Assembly: GCF_008801405.1 (NCBI RefSeq)
Contig: NZ_VZPV01000001.1
Coordinates: 1,240,001 to 1,304,000 of the forward strand
DNA: 64,000 nucleotides
Source of the DNA: Ralstonia insidiosa
GTDB taxonomy: Bacteria > Pseudomonadota > Gammaproteobacteria > Burkholderiales > Burkholderiaceae
Direction of reading: 5' to 3'
The notes below the pieces were generated by a model. That model was given only the letters and a program-made list of their open reading frames with translations. It ran no database searches and was not told where the DNA came from. Positions 33,717 to 43,793 of the stretch are shown here, piece by piece (position 1 is the stretch's first letter; each line of letters starts with the position of its first letter). The position numbers and the translations under genes are program-made.

Positions 33717-35939
33717 ATGGGGTTCAAGTGGTTCAACGCAGGTCGCCGAGCTGGGGCGCCGGAGGTTGCAGGAGAGGGCGCATCGGCCAACTCCGCGCAG
33801 TTGGCGCAGTTGGACAATGCGCCCCACGAGGATGACGCTGGCACGCCCACGCAGCTGGGCCGCACGCCCATGGATGCCGTGGTCGGCTGGATGGAGCGCG
33901 TGCCGTTTGCCGCGCAGCAGCGGGTGTTCACCATCGGCCTGGTGGTCGGCCTGCTGGCCCTGCTGACGTCGGTGTACCTGGATAACCGCCAAGCCAACAA
34001 CGGCTCGGTGCAGATTGAAATTGCCGGTGACACGCTGATGCACTCGCAGCGTCTGGCCAAGGCGGTTCCGGTGGCATTGCTCGGTAACGTCAACGCCTTC
34101 GCGCAGCTCAAGGAGAGCCGCGCGCGCCTGCAGGAAAACCTCGAAGCCCTGAAGAACGGCAACTCTGATCGCGGCGTGCGTGCCACGACCGGCAGCGACT
34201 CTGAAGTCCTGCTCGACAAGGCAATCGACGAATGGAAGCGCAGCGACAAGAGCGCGCAGGCCGTGCTGTCGCAAGAGAAGACCCTGGTGGCGGTGGGGAA
34301 GACGCTGAACGTGTTCAACGCGTCCAACCCCGAATTGCTGGAAGAAGCCGAGCAGATCTCGTCGATGAAGCTGCAAACCAACGCGCCGGCCCGTGAAGTG
34401 GCCGCCTCGTCGCAGCTGGTGATGTTGACGCAGCGTCTGGGTAAGAACATGAACGAGTTCCTGGCCGGCGAAGGCGTGAACCCGGAAACGGCGTTCCTGC
34501 TCGGTAAGGACACCAACACCTTCCGCGAAACCCTGAACGGCCTGCTCAACGGCTCCGAAGCGCTGCGCCTGTCGGCCGCGACCGACCCTGAGACCAAGGG
34601 CTACCTGCAAGAGCTGTCGACCCGCTTCGACAACGTGCAGAAGACCACGCAGATCATTCTGGAAAACCTGCCGGGTCTGATCGCTGCCAAGCGCGCCCAG
34701 CAGCAGATCTTCAACGACAACGAAAAGCTGCGTGCCGAGCTGGAAGACCTGCAGTCGGCGTATTCGAGCAGCGTGCGTAACCGTCCGTTCACGCTGGGCG
34801 CGGTGGTGCTGTCGGCCATCCTGACCCTGGTCTGCCTGGCCGGCCTGGCCGCCCTGTACCTGCGCGATTCGCGTGTGCGTACGATGGAAGCAGAAGCCCG
34901 TCAGCGTGAAGCGGAAGAACGCCGGATGGTGGAAAAGCGCAACAACGATTCCACCCAGGCTGCAATTCTGCGTCTGATGAACGAACTGCAGGACATTGCA
35001 GACGGTGACTTGACCAAGCAGGCCACCGTGTCGGAAGACATTACCGGCGCCATTGCCGACTCGGTGAACTACACCGTGGAAGAACTGCGCGAGCTGGTCG
35101 GCCGGGTGCAGAAGACGGCCGAGCAGGTGACGCAGGCATCGTCGGCAGTGCAGACCACGTCGGAAAGCCTGGTGACCGCATCGGAAGAACAGTCCCGCCA
35201 GATTCGCCAGACCGGCCAGTCGGTGGTGGAGATGGCCGACCGCATTACGCAAGTCTCGCGCGGTGCGGCTGAATCGGCCAACGTGGCACGCGCCTCGCTG
35301 GCCGCTGCCGAGCAAGGTCAGCAGGCTGTGCAGAACGCCATCACGGGCATGAACGATATCCGTGACCAGATTCAAGAAACCTCGAAGCGGATCAAGCGCC
35401 TGGGCGAATCGTCACAGGAGATTGGTGAAATCGTGGAGCTGATCTCGGACATTACCGAGCAGACCAACGTGCTGGCACTGAACGCAGCCATCCAGGCAGC
35501 CTCCGCTGGTGAAGCCGGCCGCGGCTTCTCGGTGGTGGCAGAAGAAGTGCAGCGCCTGGCAGAACGCTCTGCCGAGGCAGCCAAGCAGATTGGTGCGCTG
35601 ATCCGCACGATTCAGACCGATACGCAAGACGCGGTGCACGCGATGGAGCGCAGCACGGCGGGTGTGGTGGAAGGGGCGAAGCTGTCCGATAACGCCGGTG
35701 CCGCACTGGTGGAGATCGGCCGCGTGTCGCGCCAGCTTGCCGAACTGATTGAAAGCATTTCGCAGACGACATCGCACGAAGCGACGCTGGCTTCCGACGT
35801 GGCGCAGAACATCGAACAGATTCTGCACATCACGGAACAGACGTCGACCGGTACGCGCCAGACCGCGCAGTCGGTGCGCCAGCTCACGCAGCTTGCAGAA
35901 GAGCTGCGTGACTCGGTGGCTCGGTTCCGTATCGCGTAA
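33717..35939 (+). CDS. pilJ: PilJ, methyl-accepting chemotaxis protein of the Pil-Chp system
   Basis: 740 residues. A cytoplasmic N-terminus of about 68, then TM1 at about 70-88 (VFTIGLVVGLLALLTSVYL). A periplasmic region with two related helical units follows (DTLMHSQRLAKAVP and SSQLVMLTQRLGKNM, the PilJ-type repeats), then TM2 at about 358-382. HAMP and a signalling domain come next, with its tip at about 575-600 (TEQTNVLALNAAIQAASAGE). It senses surface contact or pilin in known systems. The ATG at 33717 opens the gene after the gap from pilI. Confidence 0.95.
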   Translation: MGFKWFNAGRRAGAPEVAGEGASANSAQLAQLDNAPHEDDAGTPTQLGRTPMDAVVGWMERVPFAAQQRVFTIGLVVGLLALLTSVYLDNRQANNGSVQIEIAGDTLMHSQRLAKAVPVALLGNVNAFAQLKESRARLQENLEALKNGNSDRGVRATTGSDSEVLLDKAIDEWKRSDKSAQAVLSQEKTLVAVGKTLNVFNASNPELLEEAEQISSMKLQTNAPAREVAASSQLVMLTQRLGKNMNEFLAGEGVNPETAFLLGKDTNTFRETLNGLLNGSEALRLSAATDPETKGYLQELSTRFDNVQKTTQIILENLPGLIAAKRAQQQIFNDNEKLRAELEDLQSAYSSSVRNRPFTLGAVVLSAILTLVCLAGLAALYLRDSRVRTMEAEARQREAEERRMVEKRNNDSTQAAILRLMNELQDIADGDLTKQATVSEDITGAIADSVNYTVEELRELVGRVQKTAEQVTQASSAVQTTSESLVTASEEQSRQIRQTGQSVVEMADRITQVSRGAAESANVARASLAAAEQGQQAVQNAITGMNDIRDQIQETSKRIKRLGESSQEIGEIVELISDITEQTNVLALNAAIQAASAGEAGRGFSVVAEEVQRLAERSAEAAKQIGALIRTIQTDTQDAVHAMERSTAGVVEGAKLSDNAGAALVEIGRVSRQLAELIESISQTTSHEATLASDVAQNIEQILHITEQTSTGTRQTAQSVRQLTQLAEELRDSVARFRIA

Positions 35940-36049
35940 TTCGCCTGACATCGGGCCTGACACCGTCGTCACTGGATTTCGGGCGGGAACGCCGAAGGGG
36001 TCAACCCGGGGCAACCGCGGCAACCGCCACACGCTTTTTGGAAGCACAC

Positions 36050-39000
36050 ATGCGTCATCAATCTTCCGCCCAGCCCGAAGCATCCGAGCGCGCCTCGCTT
36101 GAGGCGGCCGGAGCCTCAGCCGGGGGTCCGAAATTCGGTCCGAAGTCTGTTGCGCCGGCGCGCGATCTCTCCGCGCTGGCCTGGGTTGCGCCCAACATGC
36201 GCGCCGCGCTGGACGATGCCGTGCGCGAGTTCGGCGAATATGCGGCCGAAGTTATCGCCAACCCGGAAGTCATCGGCGCGCGTGATACCACTTCGCTGCG
36301 CCTGGCCGGCCAGTACCTGCACCAGGCCGCTGGCGCGCTGCTGATCGTCGGCCTGCGCGGCATCGACGTGTATTGCCAGGCCGCCAAGCGCCTGCTCGAA
36401 GCGGTGGATACCGGCACTGTGCAGGCCGATGCGCACACGCTGGATGTGTTCTCGCGCGCGGTGCAGGCGCTGCAGGAATACGTGGCCGACCTGATGGCCG
36501 GCATGGCCGAAGAGCCGCTGCGCCTGTTCCAACCGTATCAAGCCGTGCTCGCCCGTCTGGGCGAAGAACGCATCCACCCGGCCGACCTGTGGGCTGACGA
36601 GTTGCGCCACCTGCCGGCATTGCTGCTGCCCTCGCGTGATCTGCCGGGGCTGGCACGCCTGCGCCGCAAGTTCGAACTCGCATTGCTGACGGCCTTACGG
36701 GCACCATCCGGCGCGCCGGCATCCAACGCAGACAGCGCCCAGGCCGATCCGGCTGCCGCTGCCGCCGCTTACGCGCCGCTGGAAGAACTGCTGCACGGCA
36801 TTCGCGCGCTTGAACGCGAACCGCGCCGCGCCGGTGATGATCTGCAGCGCGATCTGTGGCTCGTGCTGGCGCTGACGTTCGGCGCGCTCCGTGCCGGGCT
36901 GGTGCCGGCCGACATGACCGCCAAGCGCCTGGCCGCGCGCGTCAACCTGCTACTGCGTCAGTACTCGCACAACAACATCCACCTGCCGCAAGGCCTGCTG
37001 ACCGACGCGCTGTACCTGCTGGCCGGCATGGCCTACAACAACGCGCCCGCCACGCCGGTGGGTGATGACACGCTAGGCCCGGATATCGTTGCCTGCGTGC
37101 AAGCCTTTGCGATTCCGCCCACGCACGCGCCGGCCGGTGCGCTGCACACGCGCCAGTACTACGCGCTGCTGCCGGCGGATGCGACCGACACGCTGCAACG
37201 CGTGGGCCGCACGCTGGAAACACTGAGCCAGCAACCTGCGCCTGACGCCGAAGAAACCGATGCCGCGCTGCAGACGCTCGCGCTGCATACCGACGCACTG
37301 GGCCAGCCCGCACTGCTGGATCTATCGCAGCATCTGGCGCAAGCGCATGGCCAGGGTGTCGCGCCCACGCTGCAATTCCTCTCGCGCATGCTGGCCCGCC
37401 CGTGGGCGCTGCATGGCGAATCCGGCGATTTGCGCAGCGCGTGGTTTGCCGCCCGCTGCAATGAGTTGGCCGAACACGCTCGCGCCACGCAGGCAGGTGA
37501 CACGGTGCCCGCACCGGCATGGCTGCACCTGCTGGCTGAAGAAACCGCATATCGCCGCACGCGCGCAGAGCAGGTGCGCGCGCTGCAGACGCAACTGGCC
37601 TCGGCCGAAACGCACCTTGACGCCTTCGAGCGAGAGGGCGAGCAAAGCGGTGGCCTGCAGGAAGCCAGCCGCCTGTTCGGCGAGATGCAGGGAGCCTTTG
37701 CTGCCATTGGTGCCCACGAGGCCGTGCACGCCACCGAAGCCGCCCAATCGACCATCGCCGCGCTGGAAGCGGCAGGCGAGGGCGCAGGCGCCGATCGCGA
37801 ACGCTATCTGGGTGCACTGGCTGCCAACGCCAGCGGCCTGCAGGGCTTTCTCGATGCGCTGTCGGCCGGTACCGAGTTGACCAGCACGCAGATCGACGAG
37901 ATCGTCATCGCAGGCACGCTCACGCCAACCGAGCGCGAAACGGCCTGGCACGAATTTGCCTTTGATGCGGAATCCGGCATGCTGGCCCGCCGCGAGACGC
38001 AGACCGATGCATACGCCGCTGAGCACGCGGCTGCGGCCGACGTTGCGTCGCCGCTGCAATCGCTGCTCGACCGCCTGCTCGCCAAACACCCGGTCGACCC
38101 GACCGACCCGCTGGCTGCCGAGTTGCGCACCGCGCTGCAGGAAGCACGCGACGCCGCCACTATTGACGATGATCCGGCACGCCGCCGCCGTCTGGAGGAG
38201 GCGCTCGCGCAATTCGATGCATGGCAGGTTGGCAGCGCCGGATCCCTGGAGCGCTTGCAGGCTGCGCTGGCGGCGCCGGTTGCTGCGCCGGCTGAGTCCG
38301 CCCCTGCGCCTGCCCCTGCCGCGCGCGATACGCAATCCATCGATGCCGAACTGCTCGACATCTTCCTGTCTGAAGCCGAAGAAGTGCTGGCCGGTGTGCG
38401 CACCGATCTGCACGCGCTGCATGCCGCGGCCGAGGCCGGCACCGGTGGCGTGGCCGCTGGCTCCGACCTCGACCTGCTGACGCAACTGCGACGCGCATTC
38501 CACACGCTCAAGGGCTCGGGCCGCATGGTTGGCCTCACCCGCTACGGCGAGGCCGCCTGGGCCATCGAGCAGGTGATGAACGTGTGGCTGGCCGAGAGCC
38601 GCGTGCCCTCGCACGATCTGGCTGCGCTGCTCACCCGCGCGGAATCCGAACTGTCGACGTGGGCGGCCGCCATTGCGCAATCGCCGCAGGCCGATCACCC
38701 GATCGAACCGCTGGTCGCCGCTGCCGAGCGTGTGCGTCATGGTGGCCCGTTCGTCTGGCTGGAGGCGGTGCCGGAACCGGAACCGCTTGCACCGGCCGCT
38801 GTGGTTGAGCCGGAGCTCTCCGAGCTGGAAGCGGCCGAGCCAGCCAATGACGCATCCTCGCTGGTCTGGGAAGACGCGCCGAAGGCGCTTGAGCCTCAAA
38901 CGCCGAGCGTTGAGCTTGAAGCTCCGCATGCCGAGTTCGAAGCCGCGAACGTTGAGTCCGAAACGCCGCACGTCGAGCCCGACACGCCGCAAACCGAGGT

Positions 39001-42000
39001 CGAAACCCCGGCGCACGCTGCCGATGGTGACGCCAAGGTGATCCCCTTCCCGTTTGCACAGACGGGTGATGCGGAAGAGGCGCCGCACGACGATGGCATG
39101 AAGGTTGTCGGCCCGGTGCGCGTGAGCGTGGCGCTGTACAACGTCTACCTGCAGGAAGCTGACGATCTGATCCGCCGCCTGGGCGTGGATTTCTCGGAAT
39201 GGCGTCACGAAGGCCGCACGCCGCCGAGCGAGTTGGCACTGCGCGCCGCACACACGCTGCAAGGTAGCTCTGCCGTGGTCGAACTGGAGCCCGTGCGCCA
39301 GTTGGCTGATGCGCTGGAGCATGTGCTGCTGAACCTGAACAGCCGTCCGGTGGCGATGCACCCGGGCGACTTCCGTCTGCTCGACCAGGCGGTCGAACGC
39401 ATGCGCGGCATGCTGCATCAGTTTGCCGCCAGTGTCTGGCCGGACGCCGACGAGCCGCTGCGTCGCGGTCTGGAGGAGCTGTGCGAGCGGGTGCTGGTGC
39501 GTCCGCGTCTGCCGCTGGAGCCGGCTCCGCAAGCCTTTGTCGAAATCGCACAGGCTGAGAACGAAACCGCTGGCTTGGCGGATGCCCCGGTCCTGACGCA
39601 ACTCCAGCAGGCTCAGGATTTGGTGCAACTCGCGCCAGCCTATCAGGCGCCTGTGGCCGAGCCGGCTGTTGGTGAACTGGTTCGCCAGGCGCCGGCTGAC
39701 GCGCTGGATCCGGCGCTGCTGGAAATCTTCCTGGAAGAGGCGCACGTCGCGCTGCCCGAACTCGGCCAGCACCTGCGCGCGTGGGAAGCCACGCCGCAAG
39801 ACCGCGCCGCCTCCGGCCTGCTGCTGCGTAACCTGCACACGGTCAAGGGCAGCGCGCGCATGGCCGGTGCCATGACGCTGGGCCAGGCTGCGCACGAAAT
39901 GGAAAGCGCCATCGAGAGCGGCCTGCGCCAGAACCGCGTGGACGACGCGCTGTTCCGCAAGCTCTACATGTGGTTCGACCGCATCCAGGCGCACGTCGAT
40001 GCGCTGGGCTCGGGCAAGGTGCTGTCGCTGGATGCAGGCTTGGCCGAAGCAGCAGAGGCATTGCAGACGCAGGATGAAACTCAGGCAGTCCGCGGCGCGT
40101 CGATGCTGCCGGCCGTGGCCGCCACCACCAACGTTGACCTGACCGGCACGCGCAGCGCAGAGGCCGAGGCCCTGGAAGTGGCCGAACGCCAGCGCGCGAT
40201 GGTGCGTGTGCAGGCGCGTGCGCTCGACTCGCTCATCAATGACGCCGGTGAGGTGGGTGCCGCGCGTGCGCGTCTGGAATCGGAAGTCGATGCGCTAAAG
40301 ACCTACCTGTCGGAACTGAACGACAACGTGGCGCGTCTGCGCTCGCAGGTGCGCGAGATCGAAATCCAGGCCGAAACGCAGATGGAGTCGCGCATTGCCG
40401 ATGCGCAAGCGCACGCCGAAGCGTTCGACCCGCTGGAGTTCGACCGCTTTACGCGCCTGCAGGAACTCACGCGGATGATGGCCGAGTCCGTCAACGACGT
40501 GGCAACCGTGCAGCAGAACTTGTTCCGCGGTTTCGATCAGGCTTCACTCGATCTGGAAACGCAGGCGCGCCTTACGCGTGGCCTGCAGCGCAGCCTGATG
40601 CGCGCGCGCATGGTGCAGTTCGATACCGTGGCTGATCGTCTGTATCGCGTGGCGCGCCAGGCCGCATCGGAAACCGGTAAGGAAGTTCGCCTGTTCATCA
40701 AGGGCGGTACGGTAGAACTGGACCGCAGCGTGCTGGACCGCATGGGCGGCCCGCTGGAGCACATGATCCGTAACGCTGTCGCGCACGGCATTGAATCTGC
40801 CGACGAACGCCGCGCTAAGGGCAAATCGCCTGCGGGTGAACTGACGCTGGAAGTGCAGCAGGAAGGCAACGAAGTCGTGCTGCACTTCGTGGACGACGGC
40901 GCCGGCCTGAATCTCGACCGCATCCGCGCCCGTGCACTGGAGCGTCAGCTTCTGGGGCCGGATGAAGAGGCCAGCGATGCGCGCCTCACCGAGATGATCT
41001 TCACGCCGGGCTTCTCCACCGCCGATCAGGTGTCGGAGTTGGCCGGCCGTGGCGTGGGCATGGACGTGGTGCGTGCCGAGACCGTGGCCCTGGGCGGCCG
41101 CATCTCGCTGCAGACCACGCCGGAAGTCGGCACGCGCTTCACCATCCACCTGCCGCTGACCACCGCCATTACGCAGGTGCTGCTGGTGCGTGTGGGCGAG
41201 CGTGTGTATGCGATCCCGTCGGGCATGATCGACCACGTGCAGCAGCTGCGTTCGCAGGCGCTGGCCGAGGCCTACAACGCTGCGGCGCTGCAACTGCCGA
41301 CCGGCCCGGTGCCGTTCCATTACTTCGGCGCGTTGCTTGAAGAAGCGCAACCCGTGACGGGCGCGCGCAAGTACTCGCCCGCCGTGGTGGTGCGCAGCGG
41401 TGCGGACCGCGCAGCCGTGCACGTTGATGAAGTGATCGGCAACCGCGAAGTGGTGGTCAAGCACATCGGCCCGCACCTCGCACGTCTGGAAGGTATTGCC
41501 GGTGCGACCACGCTGGGTGACGGTGAGATCGTGCTGATCTACAACCCGGTGGTGCTTACGCAGCGCTTTGAGCGCGAAGTGGCCGCGCTGGGTTTGCCGC
41601 AGGCCGATCAGGAAACCACGGGCGCCGTGGCAGAGCTCTCGCGCAACGGCAACACCGACGCGGTGCCGGGCTTGGCTACCCAGCCGATCGTCATGGTGGT
41701 CGACGATTCGCTCACGGTGCGCAAGGTCACTCAGCGTCTGCTGACGCGTTCGGGTTACCAGGCCGTGCTCGCGCGCGACGGTGTGGACGCACTGCGTCAA
41801 CTGCAGGAAGTCACGCCGGACGCGATGCTCGTCGACATCGAGATGCCGCACATGGACGGCTTCGACCTCACACGCAACGTGCGTGCGGACGAACGCATCG
41901 GCGCCACGCCGATCATCATGATCACCTCGCGCACGGCGGACAAACACCGCCGCTATGCTGCGGAGATCGGTGTGAACGTCTACCTGGGCAAGCCGTACAA

Positions 42001-42070
42001 CGAAGAGGAGCTGCTGCAGCACCTGCGCAACCTGATCGGCGCGCGCGCGCCAGCGGGCAACGCAGGCTGA
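36050..42070 (+). CDS. chpA: ChpA/PilL, multi-Hpt hybrid chemotaxis kinase
   Basis: 2006 residues from the ATG at 36050. Three canonical Hpt histidines: His818 (FHTLKGSGRM), His1068 (AHTLQGSSAV) and His1263 (LHTVKGSARM). The N-terminal ~800 residues are helical, with at least one Hpt-like relic (YLHQAAGALL). An acidic Pro/Glu-rich linker lies at about 902-995. The CheA-type dimerisation and ATPase core follows (EHMIRNAVAHGIE near 1570, DDGAGLNL), then a CheW-like domain and a C-terminal receiver with Asp1929 (LVDIEMPHMDGF). It phosphorylates PilG and PilH. pilK is not found between pilJ and this gene. Confidence 0.95.
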   Translation: MRHQSSAQPEASERASLEAAGASAGGPKFGPKSVAPARDLSALAWVAPNMRAALDDAVREFGEYAAEVIANPEVIGARDTTSLRLAGQYLHQAAGALLIVGLRGIDVYCQAAKRLLEAVDTGTVQADAHTLDVFSRAVQALQEYVADLMAGMAEEPLRLFQPYQAVLARLGEERIHPADLWADELRHLPALLLPSRDLPGLARLRRKFELALLTALRAPSGAPASNADSAQADPAAAAAAYAPLEELLHGIRALEREPRRAGDDLQRDLWLVLALTFGALRAGLVPADMTAKRLAARVNLLLRQYSHNNIHLPQGLLTDALYLLAGMAYNNAPATPVGDDTLGPDIVACVQAFAIPPTHAPAGALHTRQYYALLPADATDTLQRVGRTLETLSQQPAPDAEETDAALQTLALHTDALGQPALLDLSQHLAQAHGQGVAPTLQFLSRMLARPWALHGESGDLRSAWFAARCNELAEHARATQAGDTVPAPAWLHLLAEETAYRRTRAEQVRALQTQLASAETHLDAFEREGEQSGGLQEASRLFGEMQGAFAAIGAHEAVHATEAAQSTIAALEAAGEGAGADRERYLGALAANASGLQGFLDALSAGTELTSTQIDEIVIAGTLTPTERETAWHEFAFDAESGMLARRETQTDAYAAEHAAAADVASPLQSLLDRLLAKHPVDPTDPLAAELRTALQEARDAATIDDDPARRRRLEEALAQFDAWQVGSAGSLERLQAALAAPVAAPAESAPAPAPAARDTQSIDAELLDIFLSEAEEVLAGVRTDLHALHAAAEAGTGGVAAGSDLDLLTQLRRAFHTLKGSGRMVGLTRYGEAAWAIEQVMNVWLAESRVPSHDLAALLTRAESELSTWAAAIAQSPQADHPIEPLVAAAERVRHGGPFVWLEAVPEPEPLAPAAVVEPELSELEAAEPANDASSLVWEDAPKALEPQTPSVELEAPHAEFEAANVESETPHVEPDTPQTEVETPAHAADGDAKVIPFPFAQTGDAEEAPHDDGMKVVGPVRVSVALYNVYLQEADDLIRRLGVDFSEWRHEGRTPPSELALRAAHTLQGSSAVVELEPVRQLADALEHVLLNLNSRPVAMHPGDFRLLDQAVERMRGMLHQFAASVWPDADEPLRRGLEELCERVLVRPRLPLEPAPQAFVEIAQAENETAGLADAPVLTQLQQAQDLVQLAPAYQAPVAEPAVGELVRQAPADALDPALLEIFLEEAHVALPELGQHLRAWEATPQDRAASGLLLRNLHTVKGSARMAGAMTLGQAAHEMESAIESGLRQNRVDDALFRKLYMWFDRIQAHVDALGSGKVLSLDAGLAEAAEALQTQDETQAVRGASMLPAVAATTNVDLTGTRSAEAEALEVAERQRAMVRVQARALDSLINDAGEVGAARARLESEVDALKTYLSELNDNVARLRSQVREIEIQAETQMESRIADAQAHAEAFDPLEFDRFTRLQELTRMMAESVNDVATVQQNLFRGFDQASLDLETQARLTRGLQRSLMRARMVQFDTVADRLYRVARQAASETGKEVRLFIKGGTVELDRSVLDRMGGPLEHMIRNAVAHGIESADERRAKGKSPAGELTLEVQQEGNEVVLHFVDDGAGLNLDRIRARALERQLLGPDEEASDARLTEMIFTPGFSTADQVSELAGRGVGMDVVRAETVALGGRISLQTTPEVGTRFTIHLPLTTAITQVLLVRVGERVYAIPSGMIDHVQQLRSQALAEAYNAAALQLPTGPVPFHYFGALLEEAQPVTGARKYSPAVVVRSGADRAAVHVDEVIGNREVVVKHIGPHLARLEGIAGATTLGDGEIVLIYNPVVLTQRFEREVAALGLPQADQETTGAVAELSRNGNTDAVPGLATQPIVMVVDDSLTVRKVTQRLLTRSGYQAVLARDGVDALRQLQEVTPDAMLVDIEMPHMDGFDLTRNVRADERIGATPIIMITSRTADKHRRYAAEIGVNVYLGKPYNEEELLQHLRNLIGARAPAGNAG

Positions 42071-42093
42071 CGCCACTTGAGGCAGACAGGATG

Positions 42094-42117
42094 ACGGGCC
42101 GGTGCATACCGGCCCGT
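42094..42117. terminator. terminator between convergent chpA and phrB
   Basis: ACGGGCCGGT-GCAT-ACCGGCCCGT, a perfect 10-base stem, with AGACA/TGTCT outer pairing and a short T-run (TTGTCTTT). It serves chpA and probably phrB. Confidence 0.88.
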
Positions 42118-42130
42118 TGTCTTTGGTGCG

Positions 42131-43684
42131 TTACTCAGCGTCGTTTTTGCTCAGCGCGGCGGCTTCGGCGCCTGAAGTGCGATTGGCCTTTGTGACGGCG
42201 TAGCGGTCCAGCGTAGCCGCGCGCGCGCCAGCATGGTCGACGATGGGGTGTGGGTACGTCTCGCCAAGCACCACGCCCGCTTTCTTCAACACATCGGCCG
42301 GCGCCGTCCACGGTGCGTGGATGTATTTGTCGGGCAGCCCCGCAAGCTGTGGCAGGTACTTGCGGATGAAGCGGCCCTGCGGGTCGAACTTCTCCGACTG
42401 CGTGACCGGGTTGAAGATGCGGAACCACGGTTGCGCGTCGCACCCGCTGGAAGCGGCCCACTGCCAGCCACCGTTGTTGGCAGCGAAGTCGAAGTCGTTG
42501 AGCACGTCGGCAAAGTACTGTTCACCGCGACGCCAGTCGATGCCCAGGTCTTTGATGAGGAAGCTGGCCGCCACCATGCGCAGGCGGTTGTGCATGTAGC
42601 CGCTCTGGAAGATCTGCAGCATGGCGGCATCCACCAGCGGATAGCCGGTGCGTGCGGCCTTCCAGGCGTCGAAGCGTGTGTCGCCGGTCTCGCCGTCCAC
42701 CCAGCGGATGCGATCGAACTCCGGGTGGAAAGAGGCGCCGTCCGCCAGGTCTGGGCGGTGGTGCAGGATCATGAAATAGAAGTCGCGCCAGATCAGCTCG
42801 GACAGCCACGTCGCCGCGCCACGGCTGCCGCGCAACATGGCGGCATGTGCGCGCGCTGCCAGCGTGCGGATCGACACCGTGCCGAAGCGCAGATGCGTTG
42901 ACAGATAGCTGGGCCCGCGCACGGCAGGGAAGTCGCGGCGTGCGTGGTAGTCGTCCATGCGGTTTTCGAAATCATCGAGCAGCGTAGCGCCGCCCGACAT
43001 GCCGGTGGGCAAGGCGATCTCCGCAAGGTCCGAACGCGCGAAGCCCATGGCTTCGAGCGAAGGCGTAGCCGGCGCGAGTGCATGCGGCGGCTTGGCCAGC
43101 GCGCCGAAGTAGGGTTCCGTCGGATACGCGCGCAGGTCGAACGGCGTGAGCGCGGCCAGCCAGGCATTCTTGTACGGGGTGAAGACGCCGTACGGCTTGC
43201 CTTGCCCGTTGAGCACCTCGTCGCGCTCGAAGATCACTTGGTCCTTGAAGTCGAACCACGCGCACGGCTGCTGGGCGAGTGCTTTGCGCACGGCCTCGTC
43301 ACGGGCCTGCGCGGCTGGCTCTTCGTCGTGGTTGGCGAAGACGGCTTCGACGTTCAGCCTGCGCGCCAGATCGGGAATCGCGTGGCGCGGGTGATCGTGC
43401 ATGACGATGAGCTCGCCGCCGGCTTCGCGCAGGGCGGTGCGCAGCTCCTCGATGGACGCGCGGATGAACTCGACGCGACGGTCTGCCCTGAGCCCGCGCG
43501 CGAGCAGTGCGTCCAGAATGTCGCGGTCGAACACGAACACGCAATAGACCTCGCGGCAGTGGCGCAGGGCATAATGCAGCGCCGCGTGGTCAAAGTGCCG
43601 CAGATCGCGTCGGAACCATACCAGTCCGCGCTGAAAATGCGTTCCGATGGCATAGGTCTGGCGTTTTCCGGTGGTGGGTGGCAT
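42131..43684 (-). CDS. phrB: deoxyribodipyrimidine photo-lyase
   Basis: 517 residues, slightly longer than class I photolyases because of an N-terminal extension of about 17 and a tail of about 15. The N-terminal antenna-binding domain opens with GLVWFRRDLRHFDHAAL. The FAD domain has STHLRFGTVSIR, SELIWRDFYFMIL, and the lesion/FAD-binding helices TGYPLVDAAM, MHNRLRMVAASFL and NNGGWQWAASSGCDAQPWFR. It repairs UV cyclobutane pyrimidine dimers using blue light. Single gene, convergent with chpA and divergent from the pseudouridine synthase gene. Confidence 0.95.
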   Translation of the reverse strand: MPPTTGKRQTYAIGTHFQRGLVWFRRDLRHFDHAALHYALRHCREVYCVFVFDRDILDALLARGLRADRRVEFIRASIEELRTALREAGGELIVMHDHPRHAIPDLARRLNVEAVFANHDEEPAAQARDEAVRKALAQQPCAWFDFKDQVIFERDEVLNGQGKPYGVFTPYKNAWLAALTPFDLRAYPTEPYFGALAKPPHALAPATPSLEAMGFARSDLAEIALPTGMSGGATLLDDFENRMDDYHARRDFPAVRGPSYLSTHLRFGTVSIRTLAARAHAAMLRGSRGAATWLSELIWRDFYFMILHHRPDLADGASFHPEFDRIRWVDGETGDTRFDAWKAARTGYPLVDAAMLQIFQSGYMHNRLRMVAASFLIKDLGIDWRRGEQYFADVLNDFDFAANNGGWQWAASSGCDAQPWFRIFNPVTQSEKFDPQGRFIRKYLPQLAGLPDKYIHAPWTAPADVLKKAGVVLGETYPHPIVDHAGARAATLDRYAVTKANRTSGAEAAALSKNDAE

Positions 43685-43793
43685 CGGGCGAGGTCGGCTG
43701 TTTTAAAGATTGGCCGAGCGTATCGTAAATATGCCCGGTGAAACCCGGCAAAATCCGGCAAACCACGCCGCATTCCCTCTTCACGTTGTTGTC

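Noticed and set aside
33078..35375. 765-codon open frame on the minus strand across pilI and pilJ
   Set aside because: Antisense to two well-supported chemotaxis genes; the translation has no domain and is rich in His/Arg/Gln, as expected of a shadow frame.
37322..39994. 890-codon open frame on the minus strand inside chpA
   Set aside because: It is the antisense shadow of a very GC-rich gene with strong third-position bias; low-complexity translation with no motif or RBS.
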